NCBI RefSeq assembly: GCF_036320485.1
Contig: NZ_CP132911.1
Span: 2,852,001-2,916,000, forward strand
Direction: 5' to 3'
DNA from: Dyella sp. A6
GTDB lineage: Bacteria > Pseudomonadota > Gammaproteobacteria > Xanthomonadales > Rhodanobacteraceae
DNA length: 64,000 bases
The stretch's first letter is position 1. The number at the start of each line of letters is the position of its first letter. The position numbers and the translations under genes were made by a program. Of this stretch, positions 28,158 to 37,412 are shown one piece after another. Under the pieces are notes generated by a model, which saw only the letters and a program-made list of their open reading frames with translations, ran no database searches and was not told the origin of the DNA.

Positions 28158-28883
28158 TCAACCCGTCTTGCGGGGCAACAGGCTCAGGAACTCGCGGCGC
28201 AGTGCGGAATCGTGCAGGAAGGAGCCACGCATGGCGCTGTTCAACATCTTCGAGCCGTCGTCCTTGACGCCGCGCCAGTGCATGCAGAAGTGATCCGCCT
28301 CCATCACCACGGCGATCCCGTCGGGCTGCAATCGCCGTTCGAGCAGGTCGGCGATCTGGCTGATCGCCTCCTCCTGGATCTGCGGTCGACGCATCACCCA
28401 CTCGATCAGGCGGGCATACTTGGAAAGGCCGATCAGGTTGGATCCGGCAGCGGGCATCACGCCGACCCAGACGTGCCCCATGATCGGGCACAGATGGTGG
28501 GAGCACGCACTGCGAATACGCACCGGACCGACGATCATCAGTTCCTCGAGGCCTTCGGCATTGGGAAATTCAGTGACCACCGGCGCAGGCTGGTAACGGC
28601 CCGCGAACACCTCGCGCACGAACATCCTGGCGAGCCTGGCTGCCGTTTCGCGCGTGTTGTGATCGTTGTCGACATCGATCACCAGCGCCCGAAGCAGTGC
28701 CTGGGCCCTCGCTTCGACTTCTTGTTCGATCTCGGCTAGTTCATCGTCCCGGAGGTATCCGGCGATGTTGTCGTTCGCGTGAAAACGCACGCCTGCCTGG
28801 CGGAGACGGTCAGCGATGCGCATCGAGGGCATGTCCCCGGCGGCATCCTGCATGTGGAGCTTTTCCCGCATCATCTGCACCAT
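28158..28883 (-). CDS. folE: GTP cyclohydrolase I
   Basis: Opens GTP to 7,8-dihydroneopterin triphosphate, the first step to folate and pterins. The 241-residue protein has zinc ligands in SACSHHLCPIMG and in DHFCMHWRGVKDDGSKM, and the catalytic RGV region. I start at ATG 28883 with GAGAGG six bases upstream; the longer frame has no support. It follows the Fe-S photolyase gene on the same strand (114 bp), and folE-photolyase pairing is known from LitR-type light-inducible clusters, so this may be a second, light-linked copy rather than the housekeeping one. Pterins can serve photolyases as antenna precursors, though this photolyase type normally uses a lumazine. Confidence 0.87.
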   Translation of the reverse strand: MVQMMREKLHMQDAAGDMPSMRIADRLRQAGVRFHANDNIAGYLRDDELAEIEQEVEARAQALLRALVIDVDNDHNTRETAARLARMFVREVFAGRYQPAPVVTEFPNAEGLEELMIVGPVRIRSACSHHLCPIMGHVWVGVMPAAGSNLIGLSKYARLIEWVMRRPQIQEEAISQIADLLERRLQPDGIAVVMEADHFCMHWRGVKDDGSKMLNSAMRGSFLHDSALRREFLSLLPRKTG

Positions 28884-28997
28884 ACAAGCCTCTCGAAGAC
28901 CACCAACCGGAACTGGACGCTGTCGCTCGGTACGTGCAGGCAAGCGGCGGATACGAAACCTCTTACGCAGCGACAACCCGATTGGATGTCTCGGCCA

Positions 28998-30527
28998 TCA
29001 CAGCGCATCGAGCCGGTCCAGCACCTCGGCGGCACGTTTCCGCAGCGCATCGCGGCGCGTGTCCGGCATGCGGTCCAGTTGGCGGTACGGCATGGCGAGA
29101 CGCGGATTGCCTGCCAGCACACCGCGGTTCCGTGCGAGAAAATCCCAGTAGAGCGCGTTGAACGGGCAGGCACGTTCGCCGCTGCGTTCGGCATGCCGGT
29201 AACGACAACCGCCGCAGTAGTCGCTCATACGGTGGATATAGGCCGCCGAGGACACATACGGCTTGGTTGCAAGCAGACCGCCATCGGCGAACTGGCTCAT
29301 GCCCAGGGTGTTGGGCATCTCCACCCATTCGAACGCGTCGATGTAGATACCCAGGTACCAGCGATGCACCTGCTGCGGATCAAGGCCGGCCAGCAGCGCG
29401 AAATTGCCGACCAGCATCAGCCGCTGTATGTGATGCGCATGCGCGTGCTCAAGGGACTGGCCAATCGCATGACGCAGGCAGTTCATCTGCGTATCGCCCG
29501 TCCAGAACCAGCCCGGCAGCTCCCGATCGTGGCCAAACACATTGCTTGACGCATAACCGGGCATGCGCGCCCAGTAGACCCCGCGCACGTATTCGCGCCA
29601 ACCGAGTATCTGTCGAATGAAGCCCTCGACCGCTGCCAGCGGCGCGGCCTCGTCACGCCACGCCTGTTCCGCGCGGTCGATTACTTCCCGTGGCGAGAGC
29701 ATCTTGACGTTGAGCGCGAACGACAACAGCGAATGGAACAGGCGCGACGCACGCTCGCTCATCGCATCCTGGTAGTCGCCGAAATACGGTAGTGCGCGAT
29801 CGACGAAGACATCGAGCTGCGCCACGGCCTCGGCCCGGTTCAGCGGCCAGCGAAGATGTTCCGCACGGGGTTCGCCGAAAGAGTCCACCCCCGCCGCGAC
29901 AATCTGTGCCCACAGGTCGCGATGATCGTGCATCGCACGACACTCGGCAGGCTCGGCCGGTGAGCCATGCCACGCCTTGCGGTTCTCCGCATCGAAGTTC
30001 CAGCGACCGCCGACCGGCGCACCCGCTGACGTCATCAATACCCCATGCCGGGCCCGCATGCGTCGGTAAAACGACTCCATCGTCCAACGGCGGCGGCTAC
30101 CGAAGAAACCCGCCGCCTCATCGCGTCCGGTCAGGAAATGCTCGCTGTCCCGCATCGCGGCAGGTATCGCAAGCGCCTCTGCATAATCGGCCAGTTGTCG
30201 GTCCAGCCGCCATTCGTCGGGCGCCAGGTATTCAAACGCGGTGACCCGATGGCGGGCGATCAGCCGATCCAGGTTGGCCGGAATGGATTGCAGGTTGTGC
30301 GGATCATCGATCGACAGATAGCAGACCCGATGCCCCGCCGATGCCAGGTGCTTCGCGAAATCCCGCATGGCGGCGAAGATCGCCAGAATCTTCTGAGCGT
30401 GATGCAGTACGTAACCAGTTTCCTGGCGTACTTCCATCAACACATACAGCATACCTGGGTCCGCCCGCCCGAACCAGCTGTGGTTGGCGTTGAGCTGGTC
30501 GCCAAGCAGCAGGCGGAGCACAGTCAT
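28998..30527 (-). CDS. Fe-S cryptochrome/photolyase (FeS-BCP, PhrB type)
   Basis: 509-residue flavoprotein of the deoxyribodipyrimidine photolyase-related group, which in Agrobacterium (PhrB) repairs (6-4) photoproducts and in other bacteria acts as a cryptochrome. The N-terminal DUF-type antenna domain starts VLRLLLGDQLN; the FAD domain includes ILGWREYVRGVYW and MLVGNFALLAGLDPQQVHRWYL. Four cysteines, C350, C438, C441 and C454, match the 4Fe-4S ligands of PhrB in number and spacing. The expected antenna is 6,7-dimethyl-8-ribityllumazine. It lies 6 bp behind the TspO-like gene and ahead of folE, forming a short operon. Repair versus signalling role cannot be decided from sequence. Confidence 0.92.
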   Translation of the reverse strand: MTVLRLLLGDQLNANHSWFGRADPGMLYVLMEVRQETGYVLHHAQKILAIFAAMRDFAKHLASAGHRVCYLSIDDPHNLQSIPANLDRLIARHRVTAFEYLAPDEWRLDRQLADYAEALAIPAAMRDSEHFLTGRDEAAGFFGSRRRWTMESFYRRMRARHGVLMTSAGAPVGGRWNFDAENRKAWHGSPAEPAECRAMHDHRDLWAQIVAAGVDSFGEPRAEHLRWPLNRAEAVAQLDVFVDRALPYFGDYQDAMSERASRLFHSLLSFALNVKMLSPREVIDRAEQAWRDEAAPLAAVEGFIRQILGWREYVRGVYWARMPGYASSNVFGHDRELPGWFWTGDTQMNCLRHAIGQSLEHAHAHHIQRLMLVGNFALLAGLDPQQVHRWYLGIYIDAFEWVEMPNTLGMSQFADGGLLATKPYVSSAAYIHRMSDYCGGCRYRHAERSGERACPFNALYWDFLARNRGVLAGNPRLAMPYRQLDRMPDTRRDALRKRAAEVLDRLDAL

Positions 30528-30533
30528 GGCAAT

Positions 30534-31298
30534 TTATCCGCCTGCCCGGTCGCCATCTAAAGACTGCTGGCGAAACGGCCGGCACCATAACGACCACAGC
30601 AGGGTAGCCACGGCCAGCGCAAGCGCCGTCCATGCCGCGTCATCGGCACCGGCCAGCGCCGAGCCATGCTGTTTGACGTAGACCCCGAGCAGCCCCCAGA
30701 TCACCGCCAGTACGTACCACGGGTTACCGCGCAGCCGCGAAATCGTCCAGAACACAAGCATCGCCGCCGCCGCGAACAACACCAACGTCCACGGCAACAT
30801 GTGAGTCACTAACAACAGCCGGAAAGCCACCACCACCTGCGCCACATTCAGGAAGACCGCCAACGACACCCAACCGGCATGCAGCGACAGCGGCACCCAC
30901 TGCCACCAGCGCGCACGCGCATGCCGGGTCGTATGCGAAACATGCCAGGCCGCGACCAGCAAGGCGCCAAGGCTGACCCAGATCACCACCAGTGCCAGCC
31001 AGAACCATTCCAGCGCGAACACCACCATCCACAGGCTGGTCATCGCGAACGCCAGCGCCGTCCACGGCCGGGCGTGCTGTAGGCGCGCATCGTGGGTCCG
31101 GTCGAGCCATTGCCAGGTGCCGTAGATCAGGTCCAGCACGAAGATCGGACCCCAGATCGAAAACGCGTAGCCGGCCGCGACGATCAAGGTCGGATACGCA
31201 TCCGAGATCACGCGATTGGTCGGGCCGAACAGGCCGCTGTTCGACAGCCAGGCCACCACGGGCATGAGCCAGGCCAGGATGGCGACGAGATATTTCAT
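30534..31298 (-). CDS. Tryptophan-rich sensory protein (TspO/MBR-like membrane protein)
   Basis: 254-residue membrane protein with about seven hydrophobic helices and many tryptophans. The segment YAFSIWGPIFVLDLIYGTWQW is characteristic of the larger tryptophan-rich sensory family distantly related to TspO, which binds porphyrins and takes part in light and oxygen responses. ATG 31298 (MKYLVAILAWLMPVVAW) was chosen because the first helix starts there; the longer frame is hydrophilic and unlike the family. No good ribosome site is visible, but a GATACT box at 31308-31303 ends five bases before the ATG, which suggests a leaderless transcript. First gene of the photolyase-folE series. Confidence 0.78.
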   Translation of the reverse strand: MKYLVAILAWLMPVVAWLSNSGLFGPTNRVISDAYPTLIVAAGYAFSIWGPIFVLDLIYGTWQWLDRTHDARLQHARPWTALAFAMTSLWMVVFALEWFWLALVVIWVSLGALLVAAWHVSHTTRHARARWWQWVPLSLHAGWVSLAVFLNVAQVVVAFRLLLVTHMLPWTLVLFAAAAMLVFWTISRLRGNPWYVLAVIWGLLGVYVKQHGSALAGADDAAWTALALAVATLLWSLWCRPFRQQSLDGDRAGG

Positions 31299-31462
31299 AA
31301 GCAGTATCGACCGGGCTTCGGCGCAGCGCGCCTGCTGCCCACGAATACGCACGCCGGCCCGGATCGGATGCAGGCCGCACACTTCGACGTTACCGCTCGG
31401 CTTGCGATGCGGCAGCACGTAGAGTGATGCCACCATTTTGTTTCTCGTGGAATGATCCACCG

Positions 31463-32275
31463 ATGCACTCATTGTCATCAGTACAACGCTCGCCCGCCCG
31501 CCATGCAACGGCACTGGCCATGAGCCTGCTGCTGGCCGCGTGTGCTCATGTACCGCCACATAATCCGCTGGCCCACTGGACACCCTCGCCCAACTTCAAC
31601 ACCCGCATGCCCATGCTGATCGTCCTGCACTACACCGAGCAGGGTTCGATGAAGCAGAGCCTCGATACCTTGCGCACCGGCAACAGCGGCGGACGGGTGA
31701 GCGCGCACTACCTGATAGGACGCGACGGCCGGATCGACCAGCTGGTGGCCGACCGCATGCGTGCATGGCACGCCGGACAAGGCCGCTGGGGCACCATCAC
31801 CGACCTCAACTCCGCCTCGATCGGCATCGAGCTGGACAACAACGGGCACGAACCGTACACCGGGCCACAGATCGCCAGCCTGCTGCGCCTGCTGGATGAC
31901 CTGACCACGCGACTGCATATTCCGCGCCCCCAGATCATCGGTCACGAAGACCTGGCCCCCACCCGCAGGAACGATCCCGGCCCCTATTTCCCGTGGGCGC
32001 AACTGGCTGCCGCAGGCTACGGCCGCTGGCCGATACCGCCGCTATGCGATCCACCACCCGGTTTCGACCCTTGGATGGCGCTTGCCGCGCTCGGTTACCC
32101 GCTGGACGACCGCGACGCTGCCGTGCACGCCTTCCACAATCATTTCCGTGGCATGCAGGGCCGGCAACTGGACCCCGAAGACCTGCGCATCCTGTACAAC
32201 CTAGCCCGGCAGATCGATGGTGGAAGCCGATCCTGCGGCGCAGCGACAGCACTCGACCAGGCCACTACCGAATAA
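31463..32275 (+). CDS. amiD: AmiD-like lipoprotein N-acetylmuramoyl-L-alanine amidase
   Basis: Zinc amidase of the Amidase_2 family that splits the bond between MurNAc and the stem peptide, here as a lipoprotein. From ATG 31463 the product has 270 residues; the signal peptide ends in the lipobox LLLAAC, so it would be lipid-anchored, probably in the outer membrane. Conserved sites are the zinc histidine in LIVLHYTE, AHYLIGRDGRI, AWHAGQGRW, SIGIELDNNG, and GHEDLAPTRRNDPGP (second histidine and aspartate). The C-terminal 80 residues look like the peptidoglycan-binding helical domain of E. coli AmiD, with which it aligns end to end. It converges on trpE. Confidence 0.9.
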   Translation: MHSLSSVQRSPARHATALAMSLLLAACAHVPPHNPLAHWTPSPNFNTRMPMLIVLHYTEQGSMKQSLDTLRTGNSGGRVSAHYLIGRDGRIDQLVADRMRAWHAGQGRWGTITDLNSASIGIELDNNGHEPYTGPQIASLLRLLDDLTTRLHIPRPQIIGHEDLAPTRRNDPGPYFPWAQLAAAGYGRWPIPPLCDPPPGFDPWMALAALGYPLDDRDAAVHAFHNHFRGMQGRQLDPEDLRILYNLARQIDGGSRSCGAATALDQATTE

Positions 32276-32348
32276 CGACGCAGAGTCCGACCCCTGCCGT
32301 CGATGTGAAGGCATGGAAAGATGACTCGAACGGCTCTCGAACAGCGTC

Positions 32349-33824
32349 TTACAGCCCCTTGGCAGCCTGCGCCACGGCGCGGAACAGCGCCCGCCCCTTG
32401 TTCATCGTCTCTTCCCATTCCGCGGCCGGGTCCGAGTCGTAGACGATGCCCGCGCCGGCCTGCACATGCAGGCGCCCGTCCTGGATCACCGCGGTGCGGA
32501 TCGCGATCGCCGTATCGGCGTCGCCCCACCAGCCGATCCAGCCGATTGCACCGGCATAGATGTTGCGCTTGTAGGGCTCCAGCTCCTGGATGATCTCCAG
32601 TGCGCGGATCTTCGGTGCGCCGCTGAGCGTGCCGGCGGGAAAGGTCGCCTTGAGCACGTCCATGTAGCTGAGCCCGGGCTTCGCCGCACCCTGCACCTGC
32701 GAGACGATGTGCATGACATGCGAGTAACGCTCGATCACGAACGACTCGCTCACCTCCACGGACCCGGTTTCGCTGATGCGGCCGATGTCGTTGCGTCCCA
32801 GGTCGATCAGCATCACATGCTCGGCGCGCTCCTTGGGGTCGGCCAGCAACTCGGCCTCCAGCGCCACGTCCTCCGCCTCGGTGGCACCGCGCTTGCGCGT
32901 GCCGGCCAGCGGACGAACCATTACCTTGCCGTCCTTCAGCCGTGCCAGGATCTCCGGCGAGGACCCCACGATCTGGGTGTCGCCGAGGTCGACGAAATAC
33001 ATGTACGGCGACGGGTTCAAGGCACGCAGCGCGCGGTACACATCGACCGGCCGCGCATTGAAGCCCACACTGAGCCGCTGCGAGGGCACCACCTGGAAGA
33101 TGTCGCCGGCGCGGATGTATTCCTTCGCCTTCTCCACCATCGCCTCGAACTCGGGCTTGGTGAACGAGGACTTGAAGTCACCCTCGTCCAGGGCGACCGA
33201 CTGGGTCAGCTGCGGATAGGCCGCGCCGCCCTGGCGCAGGCGATAGACCAGCGCGTCGAGACGACGCTGTGCATTGGCATAGGCCTGCGGCTGCGACGGG
33301 TCGGCATGGACGATCAGGTAGAGCCGGCCCTTCAGGTTGTCGAATACCGCCACTTCCTCGGCCAGCATCAGCAGCACATCGGCCGTACCCAGCTCGTCGG
33401 CGCGATCCCACTGCGCCAGCCGCGGCTCGATGTAACCGATGGTCTCGAAACCGAAATAGCCCACCAGCCCCCCACTGAACGCCGGCAACTGCGGCAACCG
33501 CGGCACGTCGTACTGCTTGCGCAGTTTTTCGATCTCTCCCAGCGGATCATCGAGATGACGACGCTCGACCACCTCGCCCGCGTCCTCCACCTCCAGTTCA
33601 TGCCCGCGCAAACGGAACACCCGCTTCGCCGGCAGGCCGATGATCGAATGCCGCCCCCAGGTGGCGCCACCCTCGACCGACTCGAACAGGAAGGTGTACG
33701 GGCCGTCGGCCAGCTTCAGGTACACCGACAGCGGCGTATCGAGGTCGGAAAATACCTCGCGCACCAGCGGGATGCGGGTATGGCCTTGCGCGGCCAGCGC
33801 ATCGAAGTCGTCTCGGGAGATCAC
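32349..33824 (-). CDS. trpE: Anthranilate synthase component I
   Basis: Makes anthranilate from chorismate with TrpG. The 491-residue protein has the feedback-binding N-terminal region (LVREVFSDLDTPLSVYLKL, with SIIG) and the chorismate-binding domain: PSQRLSVGF, GSSPEILARL, RPLAGTRKRGATEAED, LIDLGRNDIGRI, and GTLSGAPKIRALEII. The start is GTG 33824 (MISRDDFDALA), matching Xanthomonas TrpE; no upstream start exists in frame. No trp leader peptide or attenuator was found in the 87-bp upstream gap, so regulation must be elsewhere. Separated from trpG by four genes. Confidence 0.95.
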   Translation of the reverse strand: MISRDDFDALAAQGHTRIPLVREVFSDLDTPLSVYLKLADGPYTFLFESVEGGATWGRHSIIGLPAKRVFRLRGHELEVEDAGEVVERRHLDDPLGEIEKLRKQYDVPRLPQLPAFSGGLVGYFGFETIGYIEPRLAQWDRADELGTADVLLMLAEEVAVFDNLKGRLYLIVHADPSQPQAYANAQRRLDALVYRLRQGGAAYPQLTQSVALDEGDFKSSFTKPEFEAMVEKAKEYIRAGDIFQVVPSQRLSVGFNARPVDVYRALRALNPSPYMYFVDLGDTQIVGSSPEILARLKDGKVMVRPLAGTRKRGATEAEDVALEAELLADPKERAEHVMLIDLGRNDIGRISETGSVEVSESFVIERYSHVMHIVSQVQGAAKPGLSYMDVLKATFPAGTLSGAPKIRALEIIQELEPYKRNIYAGAIGWIGWWGDADTAIAIRTAVIQDGRLHVQAGAGIVYDSDPAAEWEETMNKGRALFRAVAQAAKGL

Positions 33825-33911
33825 GTGGGCATCCGGATGGCCAAACGGGAAGCTGCATTGTAGGGGCAGCAGCCAGAATCGAAAGCCTCCTGCCGGCAGA
33901 CGCTGCCCTGC

Positions 33912-35915
33912 TCAGCCCAGCCGCGGCCGTGGCATGCCCTGCAGGGAAAGGCTGAAAGCCACGCCACTGCCGTCGTCCAGGTTGCGCGCACTGGCGGTTC
34001 CGCGATGGCGTTCGGCCACCAACCGCACCACATAGAGGCCCAGCCCGAGATGCGGGGCATCGCCGGGTGTCGCCTTGTCACGCAGGCTGACCAGGGAGTC
34101 GAAAAGCCGCCCCTGCATGGCTGCCGGCAAGGGCGGACCCTGATTGGCCAGCTCGATTTCGGCGCCGCCTTCGACGGCGTGCAGCGAGAGCCGCAACCAG
34201 CCTTCCGGCGGGGTGAACGACAGCGCATTGTCGAACAGTTTGTCCAACGCCTGGGCAATCGGCTCCGGCGCGCAATGCAGATACAGCGGCGCATCGGGAA
34301 GACTGCATTCCAGCCGTCGCGCACCGGCCAGCGCACGGTAGGCGTCGGCGCAGCCGCGGACCACTTCGCGCAGGTCCACATCCTCGGGCTCGGCGGCGGC
34401 AATCGCCCGCTCCATCCGGCTGGACTCGCTCATCGCACGCACCAGCGTACCCAGCCGACCGACACCGTCGCGGGCACGCGCCAGGTAAGGCTGGGCATCG
34501 GCCGGCAACCCGGCATGTTCAAGGTTGTCGAGCGACGACTTCACGATCGCCAGCGGCGTATTCAGCTCGTGCGAGAGCTTGGAGGCCAGCGTGCGCAGGT
34601 AGTCGGTGTAGCCACCCACCACTTCGAACAGCCGCGCAAAGCTGCGCGCCAGATCGCCGATCTCGTCCTCGGCATCGACCATCGGAAAGCGGCTGCCGAG
34701 CAGATGAGCATCCAGGTGCCCGTCGTCCAGCTGCGCGCGCTCCGCCGCGTCGCGCAGACGGCCCAGGCGCAGGCTCAGACGCGTGGCAAACCCGAACAGC
34801 ACGGCACCGGCAGCCAGCAGCACCGCGAAGCTGGTCAGCAACAACCCGAACAGGGCCTGGTTGGCCAGCAACGGCACAGCCCGGCTCGCCTGCTCGAGCA
34901 GCAGCACACCAGCTAGCTGGCCCTGCCGCTGGATCGGCACCGCCGCGGAAAGCACCACGGTGCCGCGCTGCTCGCCCCAGCGCCAGATCGCATCCGGCTT
35001 GCCGGCACGCGCCTTGTCCACCTCCGGCAGGCTGGGCCGCGGCGCCAGCTCGGTCCATGGCTTGGACTCCGCCAGGTGATCGGCCAGCAGCAACCGGTAC
35101 ACCACCGAAGCGAACCAGCCCGGCTGGCGCCCGCCTGCGCCAAGATGCCCGCTCTGCGCCAGCAACCAGCCGGAAGGCGACAGGATGCGCGCACGCACAT
35201 TGCCCGGCGCCAGCTGGCCCAGCTCGTGCGAGATCGATTTCGAATCATGCAGCAGCGGACGGGTGTCGACCGCCAGCGGGTTACCACCGGCAACCCCGTC
35301 GTACACCCCTGCGCCCAGCTGCGTAAGCTGCAGCGTCGGCGGCAGGCGCAGCTCGACGCGATAGCCGCTGCCGTCTTCCTGCCACCACGCATCGATCCGG
35401 TCCGGCAGCCCCGGCACGGGCGGATCCAGCGGCCGGGCCTGCAGCGGCCCCGGCGCCGCACTGGCGATCAGGTACCGACGCTTGCCAGTGCCGTTCGCCA
35501 GCAACAAGGTCAGGTGGTCGGCATGCAGGGCGCCCGGGTCGTCGGCATCGGCGCGGGTTCGGCGCGCACAGCGTATGTCGGCATACAGGTAGAACCCGTC
35601 CGCATCCCTGGCCAGCAGCAGCTTGCCGCGCGTGCCCAGTGCCTGGCTCCAGGGCGTCATCGGCGCCCAGTCGTCGCCATAGCCGTCCACCGTGATCGGG
35701 TTCACCGCGCGCTGCACGTACCAACCCTTGTCGCCCGTGGGCAAGGGCACATTCGTCACCACCAGACTGCGCGCCACCGCGCGCGCCGACGCAATCAGCG
35801 CCTGTGCCTGTCCCTGGCGCAACAGCGCCTCCATCTGACGCACGTAAAGCCAGCCGGCTACCGGCAGCGCAAGCGTACATAGGGCAACCAGAAGAAGCTT
35901 GCGTCGCAGGGTCAT
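33912..35915 (-). CDS. Sensor histidine kinase resembling the proteobacterial dedicated sortase system kinase
   Basis: 667-residue membrane kinase. Helix 1 is residues 5-24; a periplasmic region of about 330 residues follows, including a CBM9/DOMON-like carbohydrate-binding pattern (ITVDGYGDDWAPM at 75-87, then LLLARDADGFYLYADI); helix 2 is about 355-377; then HAMP, HisKA with H449 in KLSHELNTPLAIV, and an HATPase_c domain with N and G boxes (DNALSF, LGLGLYVV). The layout matches TIGR03785 (PdsS). Its partner regulator is the first gene of the operon, with a small secreted protein between. No sortase or OmpA-like PdsO is in the window. The periplasmic domain may sense a glycan; that is inference. 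Confidence 0.8.
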   Translation of the reverse strand: MTLRRKLLLVALCTLALPVAGWLYVRQMEALLRQGQAQALIASARAVARSLVVTNVPLPTGDKGWYVQRAVNPITVDGYGDDWAPMTPWSQALGTRGKLLLARDADGFYLYADIRCARRTRADADDPGALHADHLTLLLANGTGKRRYLIASAAPGPLQARPLDPPVPGLPDRIDAWWQEDGSGYRVELRLPPTLQLTQLGAGVYDGVAGGNPLAVDTRPLLHDSKSISHELGQLAPGNVRARILSPSGWLLAQSGHLGAGGRQPGWFASVVYRLLLADHLAESKPWTELAPRPSLPEVDKARAGKPDAIWRWGEQRGTVVLSAAVPIQRQGQLAGVLLLEQASRAVPLLANQALFGLLLTSFAVLLAAGAVLFGFATRLSLRLGRLRDAAERAQLDDGHLDAHLLGSRFPMVDAEDEIGDLARSFARLFEVVGGYTDYLRTLASKLSHELNTPLAIVKSSLDNLEHAGLPADAQPYLARARDGVGRLGTLVRAMSESSRMERAIAAAEPEDVDLREVVRGCADAYRALAGARRLECSLPDAPLYLHCAPEPIAQALDKLFDNALSFTPPEGWLRLSLHAVEGGAEIELANQGPPLPAAMQGRLFDSLVSLRDKATPGDAPHLGLGLYVVRLVAERHRGTASARNLDDGSGVAFSLSLQGMPRPRLG

Positions 35916-35933
35916 CGGTAATACATGCAGCCG

Positions 35934-36548
35934 TCAGTGGACAGCAGTGTGCGGCACACCCGAGTCGCGTCGCCAATGCGTGGCCACGACCACGTCCATG
36001 AAATCGTCGAGCAGCGACTGCCGCTCAGGGTCGTTGTCGTTGAAGCTCATCGACCAGCTCAGGCGCACTCCGCTGGCCGTGCCCGGATCGCAGAACGCCA
36101 CCACATCGTCGACATGGTCGGAGCCTTCATACACCGTGGCACGGCAAGGCATGGCCGCATGCGGAATGGGGAAGCTGCTGGCCTTCGCATCGGGGTCGAG
36201 CTGCAGGTAATGCTTGCGGTCCGCATCCAGCTCGGCCTGCAGCGTGGGCAACTTGCGCGGCCATACGTTCAGCACCATCACGCGCTGGGGCTTGCCGGTC
36301 CAGTCGCCGCGATAGAGCACGGCATCGACACCGATGCCGCGGGCATATTTGCAGCAGTCACGCGTCCAGCCGGCAGGCGTGACCACATCGATCGCCCAGG
36401 CTGGCGCCTTGCCGTCCTTCGCGCCACGCGCAAGCGTGTCGCCGGTTGCCTGTGCCGCTATCACTTTTGTCGGCACGGCCGCCTGCGCAGTCGACACGGC
36501 AAAAGCCAGCAACAGGGCTACCATCACGAACCCGACAAGGCGCTTCAT
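35934..36548 (-). CDS. Secreted hypothetical protein within the kinase-regulator operon
   Basis: 204-residue protein with a clear signal peptide (residues 1-24, ending STAQA). The mature part has cysteines at CC and single C positions that could form disulfides (TRDCCKYARG, MPCRATVY, VAFCDPGT). I do not recognise a family. ATG 36548 overlaps the TGA of the response regulator gene, and the sensor kinase follows after 18 bp, so it is translated as part of the two-component operon. It may be a periplasmic accessory that modulates the kinase, or an output of the system. An upstream GTG at 36557 is less likely. Confidence 0.75.
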   Translation of the reverse strand: MKRLVGFVMVALLLAFAVSTAQAAVPTKVIAAQATGDTLARGAKDGKAPAWAIDVVTPAGWTRDCCKYARGIGVDAVLYRGDWTGKPQRVMVLNVWPRKLPTLQAELDADRKHYLQLDPDAKASSFPIPHAAMPCRATVYEGSDHVDDVVAFCDPGTASGVRLSWSMSFNDNDPERQSLLDDFMDVVVATHWRRDSGVPHTAVH

Positions 36549-37234
36549 GGCTTCCACCGGTAACCGACGCCGTGCACCGTCTCGATCGCGTCGAAATCCG
36601 GCGCGATGGCGACGAACTTCTTGCGGATGCGCTTGATGTGCGAGGTGATCGTCGCATCGTCCACCACCAGCTCGGCCTCGCGCATCAGCTGGTCGCGGTT
36701 TTTCACGTGGCCGGGGAAACGCACCAGCGTGTGCACCATCCAGAATTCGGTGACGGTGAGCGGTATTTCCTCGTCGTTCCAGGTCACCCGCATGCGCTCG
36801 GCTTCCAGCTTCAACGGCCCATGCTCGATCACCGTTTCGCTGGACGCCGGCGCCTTCAGCGACTCGATGCGCCGGAACAGTGCCGCGATGCGCGCGGCCA
36901 ACTGATGCAGGCTGGTGTCCTTGCTGAGATAGTCGTCGGCACCCAGTCGCAGACCGGAGATCACGTCGAAATCCGAATCGCGCGCGGTCAGGAAAATGAT
37001 CGGCAAGGTTGCCGACTTGGCGCGCAATTCGCGGCAGAGGTCGAAACCACCTTCCGGCTCGTCGCCCAGACCGATATCGATGATGACCAGCTCGGGCAGA
37101 CGCGCGGTGAAGGCCGTCGAAGCCTCCTGTCGCGAACCATAGCCGCGCGTGTCATAGCCGAAGCGATTGAGTGCCTCGACGTAATTGGCGCGGATCAGCG
37201 GTTCGTCTTCGACGATGGCGATACTGCGTCCCAT
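36545..37234 (-). CDS. OmpR-family response regulator resembling the dedicated sortase system regulator
   Basis: 229-residue regulator with a REC domain (acidic pocket E9-D10-E11, phosphoacceptor D53 in IIDIGLGDEPEGGFDL, lysine in YLSKDTSL) and an OmpR/PhoB winged helix (LTVTEFWMVHTLVRFPGHVKNRDQL, VHGVGYRW). The REC sequence around EGGFDLCREL and the LTARDSDFDVISGLRLGADDYLSKD run match TIGR03787 (PdsR). ATG 37234 has an excellent AAGGAGGA ribosome site; the longer frame upstream is not needed. First gene of an operon with a secreted protein and the sensor kinase. Confidence 0.88.
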   Translation of the reverse strand: MGRSIAIVEDEPLIRANYVEALNRFGYDTRGYGSRQEASTAFTARLPELVIIDIGLGDEPEGGFDLCRELRAKSATLPIIFLTARDSDFDVISGLRLGADDYLSKDTSLHQLAARIAALFRRIESLKAPASSETVIEHGPLKLEAERMRVTWNDEEIPLTVTEFWMVHTLVRFPGHVKNRDQLMREAELVVDDATITSHIKRIRKKFVAIAPDFDAIETVHGVGYRWKP

Positions 37235-37412
37235 GGGGTGGTTCCTCCTTTGCAATGTCGCGCAGCGTGCTATGCGGGGCGTCGGCACGCAAGCGGCCTG
37301 CGCGGGCTGCCCGCGTTTTGCCTTATCCCGTCGCCACTTCGCCCGTTCGTTGCCGGCGCGGTTGCCTGTGCCGAGCGCCAGATAGACCCAAGCCCACAGG
37401 ACAACGACCGCG

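Noticed and set aside
33825..33911. trp leader peptide or attenuator before trpE
   Set aside because: No short Trp-rich frame and no paired hairpins with a T run in the 87-bp gap.
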